Below are positions 1-7,918 of a DNA stretch of 64,000 nt, one piece after another. The stretch is taken from positions 310,001-374,000 of the forward strand of contig JAGYIE010000001.1 of NCBI GenBank assembly GCA_018402765.1. The letters are read 5' to 3'. The translations under genes were made by a program, and so were the position numbers. How positions within the stretch are numbered: the stretch's first letter is position 1; each line of letters begins with the position of its first letter. Below the pieces are notes generated by a model. That model searched no databases and was not told the origin of the DNA. It saw only the letters and a program-made list of their open reading frames with translations. The DNA comes from Vicingaceae bacterium. Its GTDB lineage: Bacteria > Bacteroidota > Bacteroidia > Flavobacteriales_E > Vicingaceae.

Positions 1-1
1 A

Positions 2-814
2 CCTTCAAATATGATTCAATTAATTTATCAGAATTGGGATTCAGAAACCCCAAGAACTTTAATTGAAAATCAGTTGGCAACTGTAAATGCCGATTTAGGC
101 AGGATTTCTAATGAAATTCTACGATTTTATGCTTTAGATAGTTTAGACCATAACGATAACGTTATGAGTATACTAGAAAGTAGAAAAAGCTTAACGGATC
201 AATATCGAATGATAGAATTATCAATGGATGGAACAGATTTTGAAACTTGTACACTACTATTCAATACCATTGAGAGTTCACACGAATTGCAAGAATGGCA
301 ATTGGAAGAGCATAATAATTTAAGAGATTATATAGCATTTCGTGAAAGCATACATAATGAAGGAATCTCCTATATGCAGCTTAATGATGAAAATCTGGTT
401 GAATTGCGATCAATTGCTGCAAAGAAAACGGGACGTTCTTCTCAATTAGCACAAAATATTTTATGTTTTGGTTACAACGAATGTGAAACTTCTATAATAA
501 ATCCTGATTTGAGAAAAAAGCAAGGACGGATTTATGATATGCAAGCAAAGGATGAAACAATAAGCAGTAATGTAAAAGCAACCATACAGCCTAACCCTAC
601 TAATTTGGAAACATTGTTGATAACAGAAGGTTTGAAGTTTGAGAATAGTAGAATTGAAGTTTATAGTATTGATGGCAAATCTTTGTTGCAACAAAGATTA
701 AATCAAAATAACCAGCACATTAATTTAGCTGCTTTACCTAATGGTACATATATTTATCGCATTTTAGATGGCGAACAAGTAGTAGCAGAAGATAAATTGG
801 TAATTGTTAAATAG
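2..814 (+). CDS. T9SS cargo protein, N-terminally truncated by window edge
   Basis: The frame is open from base 2 with no stop before the first ATG at 11, so the gene probably begins outside the window. The visible part is a soluble, helix-rich region without a recognised domain, followed by about 75 residues with the type A T9SS sorting pattern: an IQPNPT motif, then a VYSIDGK-like strand and an LPNGTYIYRI segment, ending in a basic VIVK tail. The protein is therefore expected to be exported by the Sec system and then moved through the outer membrane by T9SS. It overlaps the next gene by one base (TAGTG), so the two are probably co-transcribed and coupled. The function of the passenger is unknown. 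Confidence 0.75.
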   Translation, partial: PSNMIQLIYQNWDSETPRTLIENQLATVNADLGRISNEILRFYALDSLDHNDNVMSILESRKSLTDQYRMIELSMDGTDFETCTLLFNTIESSHELQEWQLEEHNNLRDYIAFRESIHNEGISYMQLNDENLVELRSIAAKKTGRSSQLAQNILCFGYNECETSIINPDLRKKQGRIYDMQAKDETISSNVKATIQPNPTNLETLLITEGLKFENSRIEVYSIDGKSLLQQRLNQNNQHINLAALPNGTYIYRILDGEQVVAEDKLVIVK

Positions 815-2310
815 TGAAAAAGCTAGTAAGCATTTTATTTATTCAATTTGTTATTGGGTTGGGCAGTTTTGCCCAACCCCTAACTAGAGATCATAGCTTT
901 CAACCCTTTTTTGATATACGAAATAACTCAATGCAAATAGGTCCAATATTAGGGTTGTATGAATTTAGTAACACTGGTAATATATTTATTTTTGGTGGAT
1001 TCAAATTTCCGGTTGGTGGTCAAGCACATGATGGTATTACTTTAATGAGAAGGAACGGGAACCGAGTACCTACTTTTACTGGATTAATTGGTAGTAGCAA
1101 GTATTTTGTTGGAACACTTGGCGATTCCATTTTTATAGTTAATGATGGTATTTTATATAAGACTATTGATACCACCGGACAATATAAATGGATTAACAAC
1201 AGTGCGTGGAACACTAATTATAGGAAAACGGCTCGTTGTACCGAAGCAATTGCTCCGTATTTTTTTGAAGACGGCACTTCTTTAATGAGTAAAGGATTAG
1301 GTATACCGGGAAGTTGTACCATAAACAACCCACCAGATACTTTTCCTCATCGCTACATTGTTAAGGTTACGCCACAAGGTTTGTGGGACAGTAGTTTCGT
1401 GCCAGATGCAAATTATCATGCAACGCAATTTATAGAATACGATAGTAATCGATTATTTGTTATTGGTCAAAGTAAATATTTAACAAATTATGATGGAAAT
1501 TTAGGAGTTAATGGATTGTTTCGTATTTATAAAGATGGTAGATATGACAGTTCTTTTATACCTCCATTATCAGATACCAATGCTTTAAATAGTTTTTCTA
1601 TACATGGTATAGCAAAAGATGGTAGCTTCTTTATCTGCGGAAACTTTTTATTAAAAGATTCAACTACCTACAACACTCTTGTTAAGTTAAATTCAGATGG
1701 AAGCTTAGACCCAACTTTTATGAATGAAAAAGGTCCGACTGATACTAATCCTTCTGGTATACAGGGTGTGTCAACTATTTGTTCAACGCCTGATGGAGGC
1801 TATTTAGTTGGCGGTTTATTTAATAGATATCAAGGCTATGTAAAAAATAACATTGCAAAAATAAATTCTAATGGGCTAGTAGAACCACAGTATTTTACAA
1901 GCGAAGGCCCTGATAGCTCGTACCAAGTTGGAGATACTATGGGAAATGTAAGTTTCATTAAAAAATCAAAGTTTGGGGGATATTATGTGATGGGTGACTT
2001 CTTCACTTGGGATGGTTTGCCTGTGCAAGGAATTGTTAGAATTACAGACCTTACTACCAGCTTATCAAATTTTGAAAAACCTGATGTTGCAAAAATTTCT
2101 ATTTACCCTAACCCTACTAATGGTAATGTAAATATTAGTAGCAATATTGCCATAGAAAACATTGTAGTATACAATAAAGTTGGTCAATTAATTCAACGTT
2201 ATTCAGGAACTGTAAAAAACATTAAACTGCCACCCCAAAAAGGCTTGTACATAATACAGTCCATAACAAAAAATGGTTTAATCCTTTCGCAAAAGGTGAT
2301 GCAATTTTAA
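814..2310 (+). CDS. Secreted delta-60-repeat beta-propeller protein with T9SS sorting domain
   Basis: It starts with GTG, overlapping the preceding stop by one base. Residues 1-20 form a Sec signal peptide ending FAQ. The central region carries repeated units of the type LNSDGSLDPTF and DGRYDSSFIP, which are characteristic of delta-60 (DUF5122) repeats that build beta-propellers. The last 70 residues (ISIYPNPTNG onward) are a type A T9SS sorting domain. It is the second gene of a run of three secreted proteins and is likely a surface or released protein. The ligand is unknown. Confidence 0.85.
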   Translation: MKKLVSILFIQFVIGLGSFAQPLTRDHSFQPFFDIRNNSMQIGPILGLYEFSNTGNIFIFGGFKFPVGGQAHDGITLMRRNGNRVPTFTGLIGSSKYFVGTLGDSIFIVNDGILYKTIDTTGQYKWINNSAWNTNYRKTARCTEAIAPYFFEDGTSLMSKGLGIPGSCTINNPPDTFPHRYIVKVTPQGLWDSSFVPDANYHATQFIEYDSNRLFVIGQSKYLTNYDGNLGVNGLFRIYKDGRYDSSFIPPLSDTNALNSFSIHGIAKDGSFFICGNFLLKDSTTYNTLVKLNSDGSLDPTFMNEKGPTDTNPSGIQGVSTICSTPDGGYLVGGLFNRYQGYVKNNIAKINSNGLVEPQYFTSEGPDSSYQVGDTMGNVSFIKKSKFGGYYVMGDFFTWDGLPVQGIVRITDLTTSLSNFEKPDVAKISIYPNPTNGNVNISSNIAIENIVVYNKVGQLIQRYSGTVKNIKLPPQKGLYIIQSITKNGLILSQKVMQF

Positions 2311-2327
2311 CTCCTATATAAAATACC

Positions 2328-3269
2328 ATGAAAAAGATATTACTTGCTTGCACTTTCATATTCTGTATTCAATTTACTTTTGGACAAACTACTTACTCTT
2401 ACGTTCCTTTTCCTGACAGTAATGCTACTTGGCTTCAATTTTTTGAGTCGGATGTTAATAGTAGCCAATCTGTTTGCTCTGAAAAGAAATTTGAAATTAC
2501 CACAGATACTATTATTGGTGGATTAACTTACCATATATTAAAACAATCTTCTTATGATAACCCCGGGTTTCAAGGTTGTGCTCCTCCCGGAAATGGTACG
2601 GTAACTACGAATTTATTTGGTGCTATTAGAAATGATGTGCTCAACAAGAGAGTTTGGTTGAGGCAATTCTCAAACAACAAAGATACCTTGTTTTACGATT
2701 TCAACTTACAAGTTGGAGATACTGCAACCAATACATTTTTAATTGATTCCGCAAACTTGATTTTTGAGGTAGTGCGAATTGATACAGTATTATATGGTAA
2801 CAGTTTAAGACGTCAAATAATATTTGGTAATAATTTTTGTGCAGATACAACACAATCAATAATTGAAGGAATTGGCTCAACCAGAGGTTTAATAACACCT
2901 CCTCTTCAAAGGTTTTGTTTAAATGCTCAACGAGCTGAATTAGTATGTATGCAGCAAAATTCTATCCCAACTTATCCAGATACTTCTGCAAATTGCAATT
3001 TAATTACTTCTTTATCTGAAACTACTCAACCACACGGGAGTAATTTCCAAATCTATCCCAACCCAACCTTCGGTAAACTTTATATTTCAGCTAATGAAAA
3101 ATTTAAAAAAATCGAAATTTATACAGTTTTTGGTATAAAATTAAAAGAAATAATTCCATCTGAAACAGGTATTATTCAATTACAACTAAATGAAAAACCT
3201 GGAATTTATATTCTTAAGTTTCAGTTGAAAGATGGACTTTTCATAAGCAAGAAGATACTTTTGGAATAA
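2328..3269 (+). CDS. Secreted protein of unknown function with T9SS sorting domain
   Basis: An 18-20 residue signal peptide (MKKILLACTFIFCIQFTFG) precedes a passenger of about 210 residues with several cysteines, of no family I recognise. Residues from about 240 (FQIYPNPTFGKLYIS) to the C-terminus are a type A T9SS sorting domain. The gene follows the previous one after 17 bases and probably belongs to the same transcript. The passenger layout (signal peptide, beta-rich region with conserved D-T pairs, sorting tail) is common for Bacteroidota surface proteins. Confidence 0.8.
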   Translation: MKKILLACTFIFCIQFTFGQTTYSYVPFPDSNATWLQFFESDVNSSQSVCSEKKFEITTDTIIGGLTYHILKQSSYDNPGFQGCAPPGNGTVTTNLFGAIRNDVLNKRVWLRQFSNNKDTLFYDFNLQVGDTATNTFLIDSANLIFEVVRIDTVLYGNSLRRQIIFGNNFCADTTQSIIEGIGSTRGLITPPLQRFCLNAQRAELVCMQQNSIPTYPDTSANCNLITSLSETTQPHGSNFQIYPNPTFGKLYISANEKFKKIEIYTVFGIKLKEIIPSETGIIQLQLNEKPGIYILKFQLKDGLFISKKILLE

Positions 3270-3446
3270 TTTTTTCTTAATTATTAAATTCTAAATTCCA
3301 TTTTAGACAACTCACATTCAATGACATTAAGTTTCCACTAATATTAACCCATAACCAATTGCTCAATTTTTTTAACTTTTTACTTTAACTGATTATAACT
3401 ATATTCCTAAAAAGAAATAAAACTGTTATTTCCTCCCCTACTTCAC

Positions 3447-3507
3447 ACACTTTTGGCTTACTTGCCTTCGCAAAGATTCGGCGTAGCAAGGTCAGCCATA
3501 AAAGTGT
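3447..3507. repeat. Palindromic hairpin element
   Basis: Arms ACACTTTTGGCTTACTTGC (3447-3465) and 3486-3507 (GCAAGGTCAGCC followed by ATAAAAGTGT) are near-perfect inverted repeats with small bulges around a 20-base loop. It lies in a gene-free stretch of about 600 bases (3270-3881). It is not followed by a T-run, so it is not an obvious terminator. It is probably an interspersed palindromic or MITE-like sequence; copy number cannot be judged here. Confidence 0.5.
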
Positions 3508-3586
3508 TCCGTGCCTACCCAAAATTTAAAAGAAAGAGAAAAACCTTCCCTCCTCTTTAAAAAGAAATTAAAACAAGCCTCCCAAA

Positions 3587-3642
3587 TAAAATTTTGTCAT
3601 GATTTTGGGGAATTGAAGGCTTAAAATCACGTCAAAATTTTA
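3587..3642. repeat. 20-bp imperfect inverted repeat
   Basis: 3587-3606 and 3623-3642 are inverted copies (outer part TAAAATTTTG / CAAAATTTTA) with two mismatches and a 16-base spacer. It is followed at 3650-3666 by a second small palindrome, CGTTAT-TTAAC-ATAACG. Together with the hairpin at 3447 this makes 3.4-3.9 kb a structured, non-coding stretch. No gene is visible in 3270-3881 apart from these repeats. Confidence 0.4.
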
Positions 3643-3881
3643 TGCTACGTTATTTAACATAACGCAAGTACATTATAGGACAAAAGTAGCAAATCTCGTA
3701 ATAGCCGTATTTCAGCTATTTACACATAATTGCAGTTCTCGGACTTCAGTTCGATAACGATAGCAATTGTGTTAAGAGATTTATGGCATACTGCAAGAAT
3801 CCCTTTAGATCCTATAATGTATATTATGTCTGTGTTTAATCTAAGCATTGTACGTTTTGCTTACAGCAAAACCAACAAATG

Positions 3882-4174
3882 CTAATACTCAACTTGCTTG
3901 GCTCTGATCAGCCAAGTAAAAATTACAATTTGGCTTCGTTCGATTACTTCGATATTTTTTTGAGAAACGATGAATGAACGGTGCACGGGCATAAACTGCT
4001 TGTCGTACAACTCTTCTTCCAATGATTTTAGACTCATCAAAGTTAAAACGGGTTTAGGATTGTCCTTCAACCAAATTTTTGATGTAGTCTTTTAAGCCTT
4101 CAAAATACAAGACATCTGCTAGTTTGATGCGAAGCTGTTTATACTCAGAAATTCCTCTGTCTTGACGTTTGCCA
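3882..4174 (-). pseudogene. LytTR DNA-binding domain remnant, frameshifted and truncated
   Basis: The minus strand reads SEYKQLRIKLADVLYFEGL then KDYIK in one frame. After a run of five A it continues in another frame as WLKDNPKPVLTLMSLKSLEE and a FMPVHRSFIVSQKNIEVIER segment. Both parts match consecutive blocks of a LytTR domain. Removing one A (around 4075-4081) restores a continuous KIWLKDNPKPVLT reading. The receiver domain is missing: upstream sequence runs straight into the 3' end of the RhuM gene at 4176. The C-terminus also departs from the family after VIFT. This is what is left of a LytR/AlgR-type response regulator. Confidence 0.7.
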
Positions 4175-4175
4175 T

Positions 4176-5171
4176 TTATTTTTTATTCTTTTTTATTTTA
4201 GATTCCAATAGTCTAAAATCTTCTAAATCTGCTTCTTTCGCTTCTGTTAACTTTCTTCTATCATCAAAAGCATCGTAAATAGACTTTACTTTTTCTTCCA
4301 TTTGTTTATGAGTAACAGAACCTGAATCCTTTAATACCGTCTTGTCGTTAAATTCAAGCATTCGATCCACATTGTTTCTCCAAAATGTAAGGTCAATGTC
4401 TTTTCTGTCTTTTACTCTAAGTTCAGCAGTTTCTAAAAATATCACCGTTAATCTATTAAGCGTGTCAATTTCATCTTTACTCAAATAGTTTTTAGCTACA
4501 ATAATATCCTGCTTCCTAACTTTAGTGCCTTTCCATGATGTTAGCGCCATGTTGGGCTCATTCGCATTCGCTCTACTTACAATAAGTTCTGCCGCTGTTT
4601 TATTGGTAACCGCATAGAGTAGTTTGTTTTGTGTTTCAGCAAAAAACATTTGAGTCACTTTATCCTTTGGGTCGTAATCGCTACTCAAAGCCAACAGATC
4701 CCGCACTTTTTGATAAAATCGTTTTTCGGAGGCTCGGATCTCTCGAATTCGCTCTAATAATTCATCAAAATAATCCGGTCTTCCATCCGGGTTTTTCAGC
4801 CTTTCATCATCAATGACAAAACCTTTTATCATGTATTCTTTAAGGTGATTATTCGCCCAAATTCTAAATTGCGTGCCTCTTTTGCTTCTTACTCTAAAAC
4901 CAATGGCTAAAATCATTGAAAGCGAATAGAAAGTCACCTCATATTGTTTGCCATCATTGGCAGTTGTTAAGTAATTCTTAATAACTGAATTTTCATTCAG
5001 CTCTTTATCTTTCAGTATATTAGATATGTGCATACTAATATTTGGAATGGAGGTGTCAAAAAGTACGGAAAGTTGTTGTTGATTCATCCAAACCTCACCA
5101 TCCTTGGCATATAAAGCCACAGCTGCTTTCCCATCAGCGGTATTATAAATTATGATGCCTTTTTGATTCAT
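4176..5171 (-). CDS. rhuM: RhuM family protein
   Basis: The start is taken at the ATG giving MNQKGIIIYN, which fits family N-termini; an upstream in-frame ATG (5195) would add 8 residues. The protein has the RhuM layout: an N-terminal region with VWMNQQQLSVLFDTSIPNIS and HISNIL, the block FYSLSMILAIGFRVRSKRGT then QFRIWA, a GFVIDDERLKNP segment, and a long helical C-terminal part ending in a lysine-rich tail. RhuM proteins are widespread on pathogenicity islands and mobile regions. Their biochemical role is not established, although the N-terminus resembles phage Bro/KilA-type DNA-binding regions. It lies beside a broken LytTR gene in a gene-poor accessory stretch, consistent with horizontal acquisition. 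Confidence 0.85.
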   Translation of the reverse strand: MNQKGIIIYNTADGKAAVALYAKDGEVWMNQQQLSVLFDTSIPNISMHISNILKDKELNENSVIKNYLTTANDGKQYEVTFYSLSMILAIGFRVRSKRGTQFRIWANNHLKEYMIKGFVIDDERLKNPDGRPDYFDELLERIREIRASEKRFYQKVRDLLALSSDYDPKDKVTQMFFAETQNKLLYAVTNKTAAELIVSRANANEPNMALTSWKGTKVRKQDIIVAKNYLSKDEIDTLNRLTVIFLETAELRVKDRKDIDLTFWRNNVDRMLEFNDKTVLKDSGSVTHKQMEEKVKSIYDAFDDRRKLTEAKEADLEDFRLLESKIKKNKK

Positions 5172-5777
5172 TTTATAAGCTCCTGTTTTATACAATTCTT
5201 GTTCTAATTTTTTTGAGCGCTATTGTGTATTGTATTTTTACACTAAAAGAATTGATCAATCCCATTGCCTTTGCACTTCAAACTTTTTAGCCATTCAAAC
5301 TTACTTAATTCCTTTGTTTTTAAGCACCTCTTTTATGCTATTCAATACAACATTACAAAGTTGACAAGATATTTGACAATAGTGAAATGATCTTGATTTT
5401 TGAGCTATTTTTATTGGGGTAAAGTTGAATTATTATAGCTTGCGCAGAATAAAAAGAATTCCACATTCACCCACAAAAAATCCCCTCCAATTACTTGAAG
5501 GGGATTTGCATTTTTGTTTGAAATAGAATAGTAACGTTCACAGATAATTAGGCTGTCAATGAACTTTCCAAAAATCAGTTTAAACATATTCATACTTTCT
5601 AGAGTTTTTAAGGTTGATTATATAAAAAGTATAATTGCTGTAAACTGCGCATAAAACCTTTCAAGGTAGCACGCTGTGTCCAAAACATTGTAAAAGTATT
5701 GATGAAAGAAAATTAATTTACTCCTCAGTTAGATCTACAGATTATCCTTTTTAAAATTCTGAAGAACTTCTAAAGGT
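5172..5777. other. Intergenic stretch between rhuM and tlpA-like gene
   Basis: About 600 bases without a convincing gene. The only clear structure is the terminator hairpin at 5478-5507. A 60-codon open frame on the minus strand (5411-5593) runs through that hairpin and is judged not to be a gene. Confidence 0.5.
5478..5507 (-). terminator. Rho-independent terminator
   Basis: Stem AAATCCCCT-C-CAA / TTG-A-AGGGGATTT with a four-base loop. On the minus strand it continues as TTTTTTGTGG, so it works best for transcripts arriving from the TlpA-like gene side, about 270 bases upstream. Confidence 0.65.
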
Positions 5778-6341
5778 TTAATCGGCTAACCTTTCAAGAT
5801 AACTTCTAAATTGATCGGAATCATATTGCGCCATTCCTTTATGAATCAACTCGATATTTCCTTTCTTCCCGATGATAAATGTGGTGGGCAAAGAAGAGCT
5901 ATTTAATTCTTCAGACATACTACCTCCTATACGGTATATGGGGAACGTATAACCATTGTCATTTTTATATTTTTTCGCTTTCTCAAAATTTTCATCCGTG
6001 GAAAGCATAATAAAGTTTACATTTTCAACGCTTTCGTACAAAGTTTGAATCCCGGGCATTTCTGCTTTGCACGGCGGACACCAAGTTGCCCAAATATTCA
6101 TGAACACTATTTCGTTTCTAAAGTCCGATAATCTTATTTTTTGACCTTCCTCATTGTATAAAATAGCTTCCACCACCTTTTCTGAATGCTCTTGATCAAT
6201 GTCCGCTTGGATAAGACCGGTAGCTAAAATTCCTTGCTGCAGCATTGAAATTAAAGGCTTATGCCAACCGGTAATCCAAAACAATAGAAAAATGGCAATA
6301 TAAGCTACCCACGTTAATCCACTTTTTTTCTTTTTATCCAT
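5778..6341 (-). CDS. TlpA-like membrane-anchored thioredoxin
   Basis: Residues 1-10 are basic and 11-26 form one transmembrane anchor, so the thioredoxin domain faces the periplasm. The redox motif is WCPPC at about residues 87-91, preceded by FMNIWATW, and the cis-proline region is SLPTTFIIGKKG. These are the hallmarks of TlpA/ResA-type thioredoxins, which reduce disulfides in exported proteins such as apocytochromes. The partner is not visible: it is a single gene with a terminator further downstream. The length (187 residues) is normal for an anchored TlpA. Confidence 0.9.
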   Translation of the reverse strand: MDKKKKSGLTWVAYIAIFLLFWITGWHKPLISMLQQGILATGLIQADIDQEHSEKVVEAILYNEEGQKIRLSDFRNEIVFMNIWATWCPPCKAEMPGIQTLYESVENVNFIMLSTDENFEKAKKYKNDNGYTFPIYRIGGSMSEELNSSSLPTTFIIGKKGNIELIHKGMAQYDSDQFRSYLERLAD

Positions 6342-6505
6342 CTATATTGAAATCCTTAAATTCTAATGAAAATTTAAAGTTAGGCAGTATTAAGAAGTGA
6401 ATTTGTAACTATGGTTACATTTTACTTTTTAAAACACTTTACAAGGGGTAACTTTTATGTAAAACTTCAAAAAAAAATGACAATCATTAAATTAATATAT
6501 ACGCT

Positions 6506-6513
6506 TAACTTTG
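6506..6513 (+). promoter_or_regulatory. Candidate -7 promoter box
   Basis: TAACTTTG matches the Bacteroidota TAnnTTTG -7 consensus exactly. No good TTTG -33 box is seen at the usual distance. If used, transcription would start near 6519, which favours the ATG at 6558 for the small gene downstream. Confidence 0.35.
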
Positions 6514-6557
6514 GAGTTCAAAAAACTGTAAAAAACTCTCCGCTATTTTACACTCCT

Positions 6558-6701
6558 ATGAAAATCATTTATCAACTTCTATTTAAAATCATTCACATGC
6601 TTACGCCCACGTATTGTAAAAAGAACTTAAATGGATTGGGTAAGACTGATCAATTAATCATAGGCATAAAATATTGGCTAACCTCAAGAATTTTAGACTA
6701 A
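6558..6701 (+). CDS. Small hypothetical protein
   Basis: The open frame extends up to 6411 (96 codons), with in-frame ATGs at 6477 and 6558. The shorter form of 47 residues is preferred because a consensus -7 box lies between the first two starts and this one. The product is basic and partly hydrophobic (KIIYQLLFKIIHMLTP) and ends with IIGIKYWLTSRILD. I do not recognise a family. It could be a small conserved Bacteroidota protein or chance; coding evidence is weak. Confidence 0.35.
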   Translation: MKIIYQLLFKIIHMLTPTYCKKNLNGLGKTDQLIIGIKYWLTSRILD

Positions 6702-6785
6702 GTAGTTTGTTAAAATACAAGATATTTATAATGAACTAGTTGAAATTCCTTAAATAATTTTATTTGTGGCTATGGCTAAAATAAA

Positions 6786-6807
6786 GCCCTCTCAAAAATG
6801 AGAGCGC
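6786..6807 (-). terminator. Rho-independent terminator
   Basis: On the minus strand GCGCTCTCA-TTTT-TGAGAGGGC is followed by TTTATTTT. It sits just past the stop of the 6831-7181 gene and terminates it. Confidence 0.7.
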
Positions 6808-6830
6808 CTTCATGTTATAACTTAGGACTT

Positions 6831-7181
6831 TTAGAACCTAAACTTTCCTAATAATCCATCCATTTCACTTCCTACTTGACCTTTCACACCTTCAATGATT
6901 ATTGGCAACACCATATCTTTTACTTTTAGTGCAATAGCATTATCTAAGTTGTGTTCTTTCATTAATGAAGTAACTAAGTGCTCCCCCACTTTACTCATCG
7001 GATCATCTGATTTGTTGCTTAAAAAAGAACCTAAAGCAGAACCGATACCTGCTGCAACTGACTTTTCATCAGCAACGTTGGCTATTGTTTTAGCAATTCC
7101 ATTCACTTTTTCATTAGAAAATCCAAATTTGTTCATTAACTCGCTGCCTGCGTGTTCTTTAATTAATCCTACTATATCCAT
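6831..7181 (-). CDS. Small soluble protein, possibly DUF937/YidB-like
   Basis: The start is placed at the ATG giving MDIVGLIKEHAGSELMNKFG; an upstream ATG at 7199 would add a basic hexapeptide. The 116-residue protein is helical, with an N-terminal LIKEHAGSELMNKFGFS motif and a glycine/alanine-rich middle (AAGIGSALGSFLS), and it ends GLLGKFRF. The pattern resembles small DUF937/YidB-type proteins, but this is a resemblance, not a firm assignment. Function is unknown. It is a single gene with its own terminator at 6786-6807. Confidence 0.65.
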   Translation of the reverse strand: MDIVGLIKEHAGSELMNKFGFSNEKVNGIAKTIANVADEKSVAAGIGSALGSFLSNKSDDPMSKVGEHLVTSLMKEHNLDNAIALKVKDMVLPIIIEGVKGQVGSEMDGLLGKFRF

Positions 7182-7362
7182 TTTTTTGTTTTTGCACAAA
7201 AATATAGCGGACTCAATAAGTTATCTTCTCAAAGTCGATGAATTAACATTATATGGAGTTTAGCCCCTTTGCGCATGCCCATAAATGGTTTTATGAACTT
7301 TCTATTTTATAAAAGTGGCACTAAATTTCATAACTGTCGTGAATACACTTTAAAACAAAAAA

Positions 7363-7388
7363 ACGCCGATTCTTTTTCGAATCAGCGT
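7363..7388 (-). terminator. Rho-independent terminator
   Basis: ACGC-C-GATTC / GAATC-A-GCGT with a six-base loop and, on the minus strand, a run of seven T directly after the stem. It ends the gene at 7415-7888. Confidence 0.75.
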
Positions 7389-7414
7389 ACTTTTTCAATC
7401 TAATTTAACGTAGA

Positions 7415-7888
7415 TTACTTTTGCTTTTTGAAATAGAATCTAGTTATAAATAAACCATTCGCATCATCCTTACCACCAACTGATTCAACACCTGAATTAA
7501 TGCTTACAATTTCCCAACCTTCATCAAGAAATTGATTAACCTTAGAATTTACTATGGCATCATTTGCTGCTATGTTTTGAAATCTAATTCCGCCTATATT
7601 AAAGAAGTTAAGCAATTTAGTTTCTTCGTAATTTTTTACTCGAATCTCCCCACGGTCTGATTTGTTTCTGTCATTATCTTCTTCTGACATAATTTTCGAA
7701 TACTCTTTGTAATCTTTAATTTCTAATGACTCAATCATTCGAGATCTACCAATACCGTTCGGTACAATCGATTCTACAACGGTTATCGTTTTAAAATCAT
7801 AAAGGGCTCCTTCAGGTTTAAACGAGTAAATAACCAAAGAAAGACAGCAAATTGAAATTGCTAAAGTGATGTAATTAATTGTTTTCAT
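7415..7888 (-). CDS. Membrane-anchored or exported hypothetical protein
   Basis: Residues 5-22 are a hydrophobic segment (ITLAISICCLSLVIYSF), either a signal anchor or a signal peptide. The rest is polar and charged, with SEEDNDRNKSDRGE in the middle. It ends with FLDEGWEIVSINSG...LFITRFYFKK, which recalls the short DUF4177-type fold (EGWE-[LI]V motif) found in small Bacteroidota proteins. No catalytic residues are evident. It is a single gene with its own terminator. Confidence 0.65.
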   Translation of the reverse strand: MKTINYITLAISICCLSLVIYSFKPEGALYDFKTITVVESIVPNGIGRSRMIESLEIKDYKEYSKIMSEEDNDRNKSDRGEIRVKNYEETKLLNFFNIGGIRFQNIAANDAIVNSKVNQFLDEGWEIVSINSGVESVGGKDDANGLFITRFYFKKQK

Positions 7889-7918
7889 TGTTTTATATAA
7901 TTATGGATTAGTAAATAG

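Noticed and set aside
4176-5171. RhuM plus LytTR remnant as a toxin-antitoxin pair
   Set aside because: The LytTR piece is truncated and frameshifted and belongs to a known regulator family, and RhuM has no toxin motif that I can see.
5411-5593. 60-codon minus-strand open frame
   Set aside because: It runs through a strong terminator hairpin at 5478-5507 and lacks any family signature.
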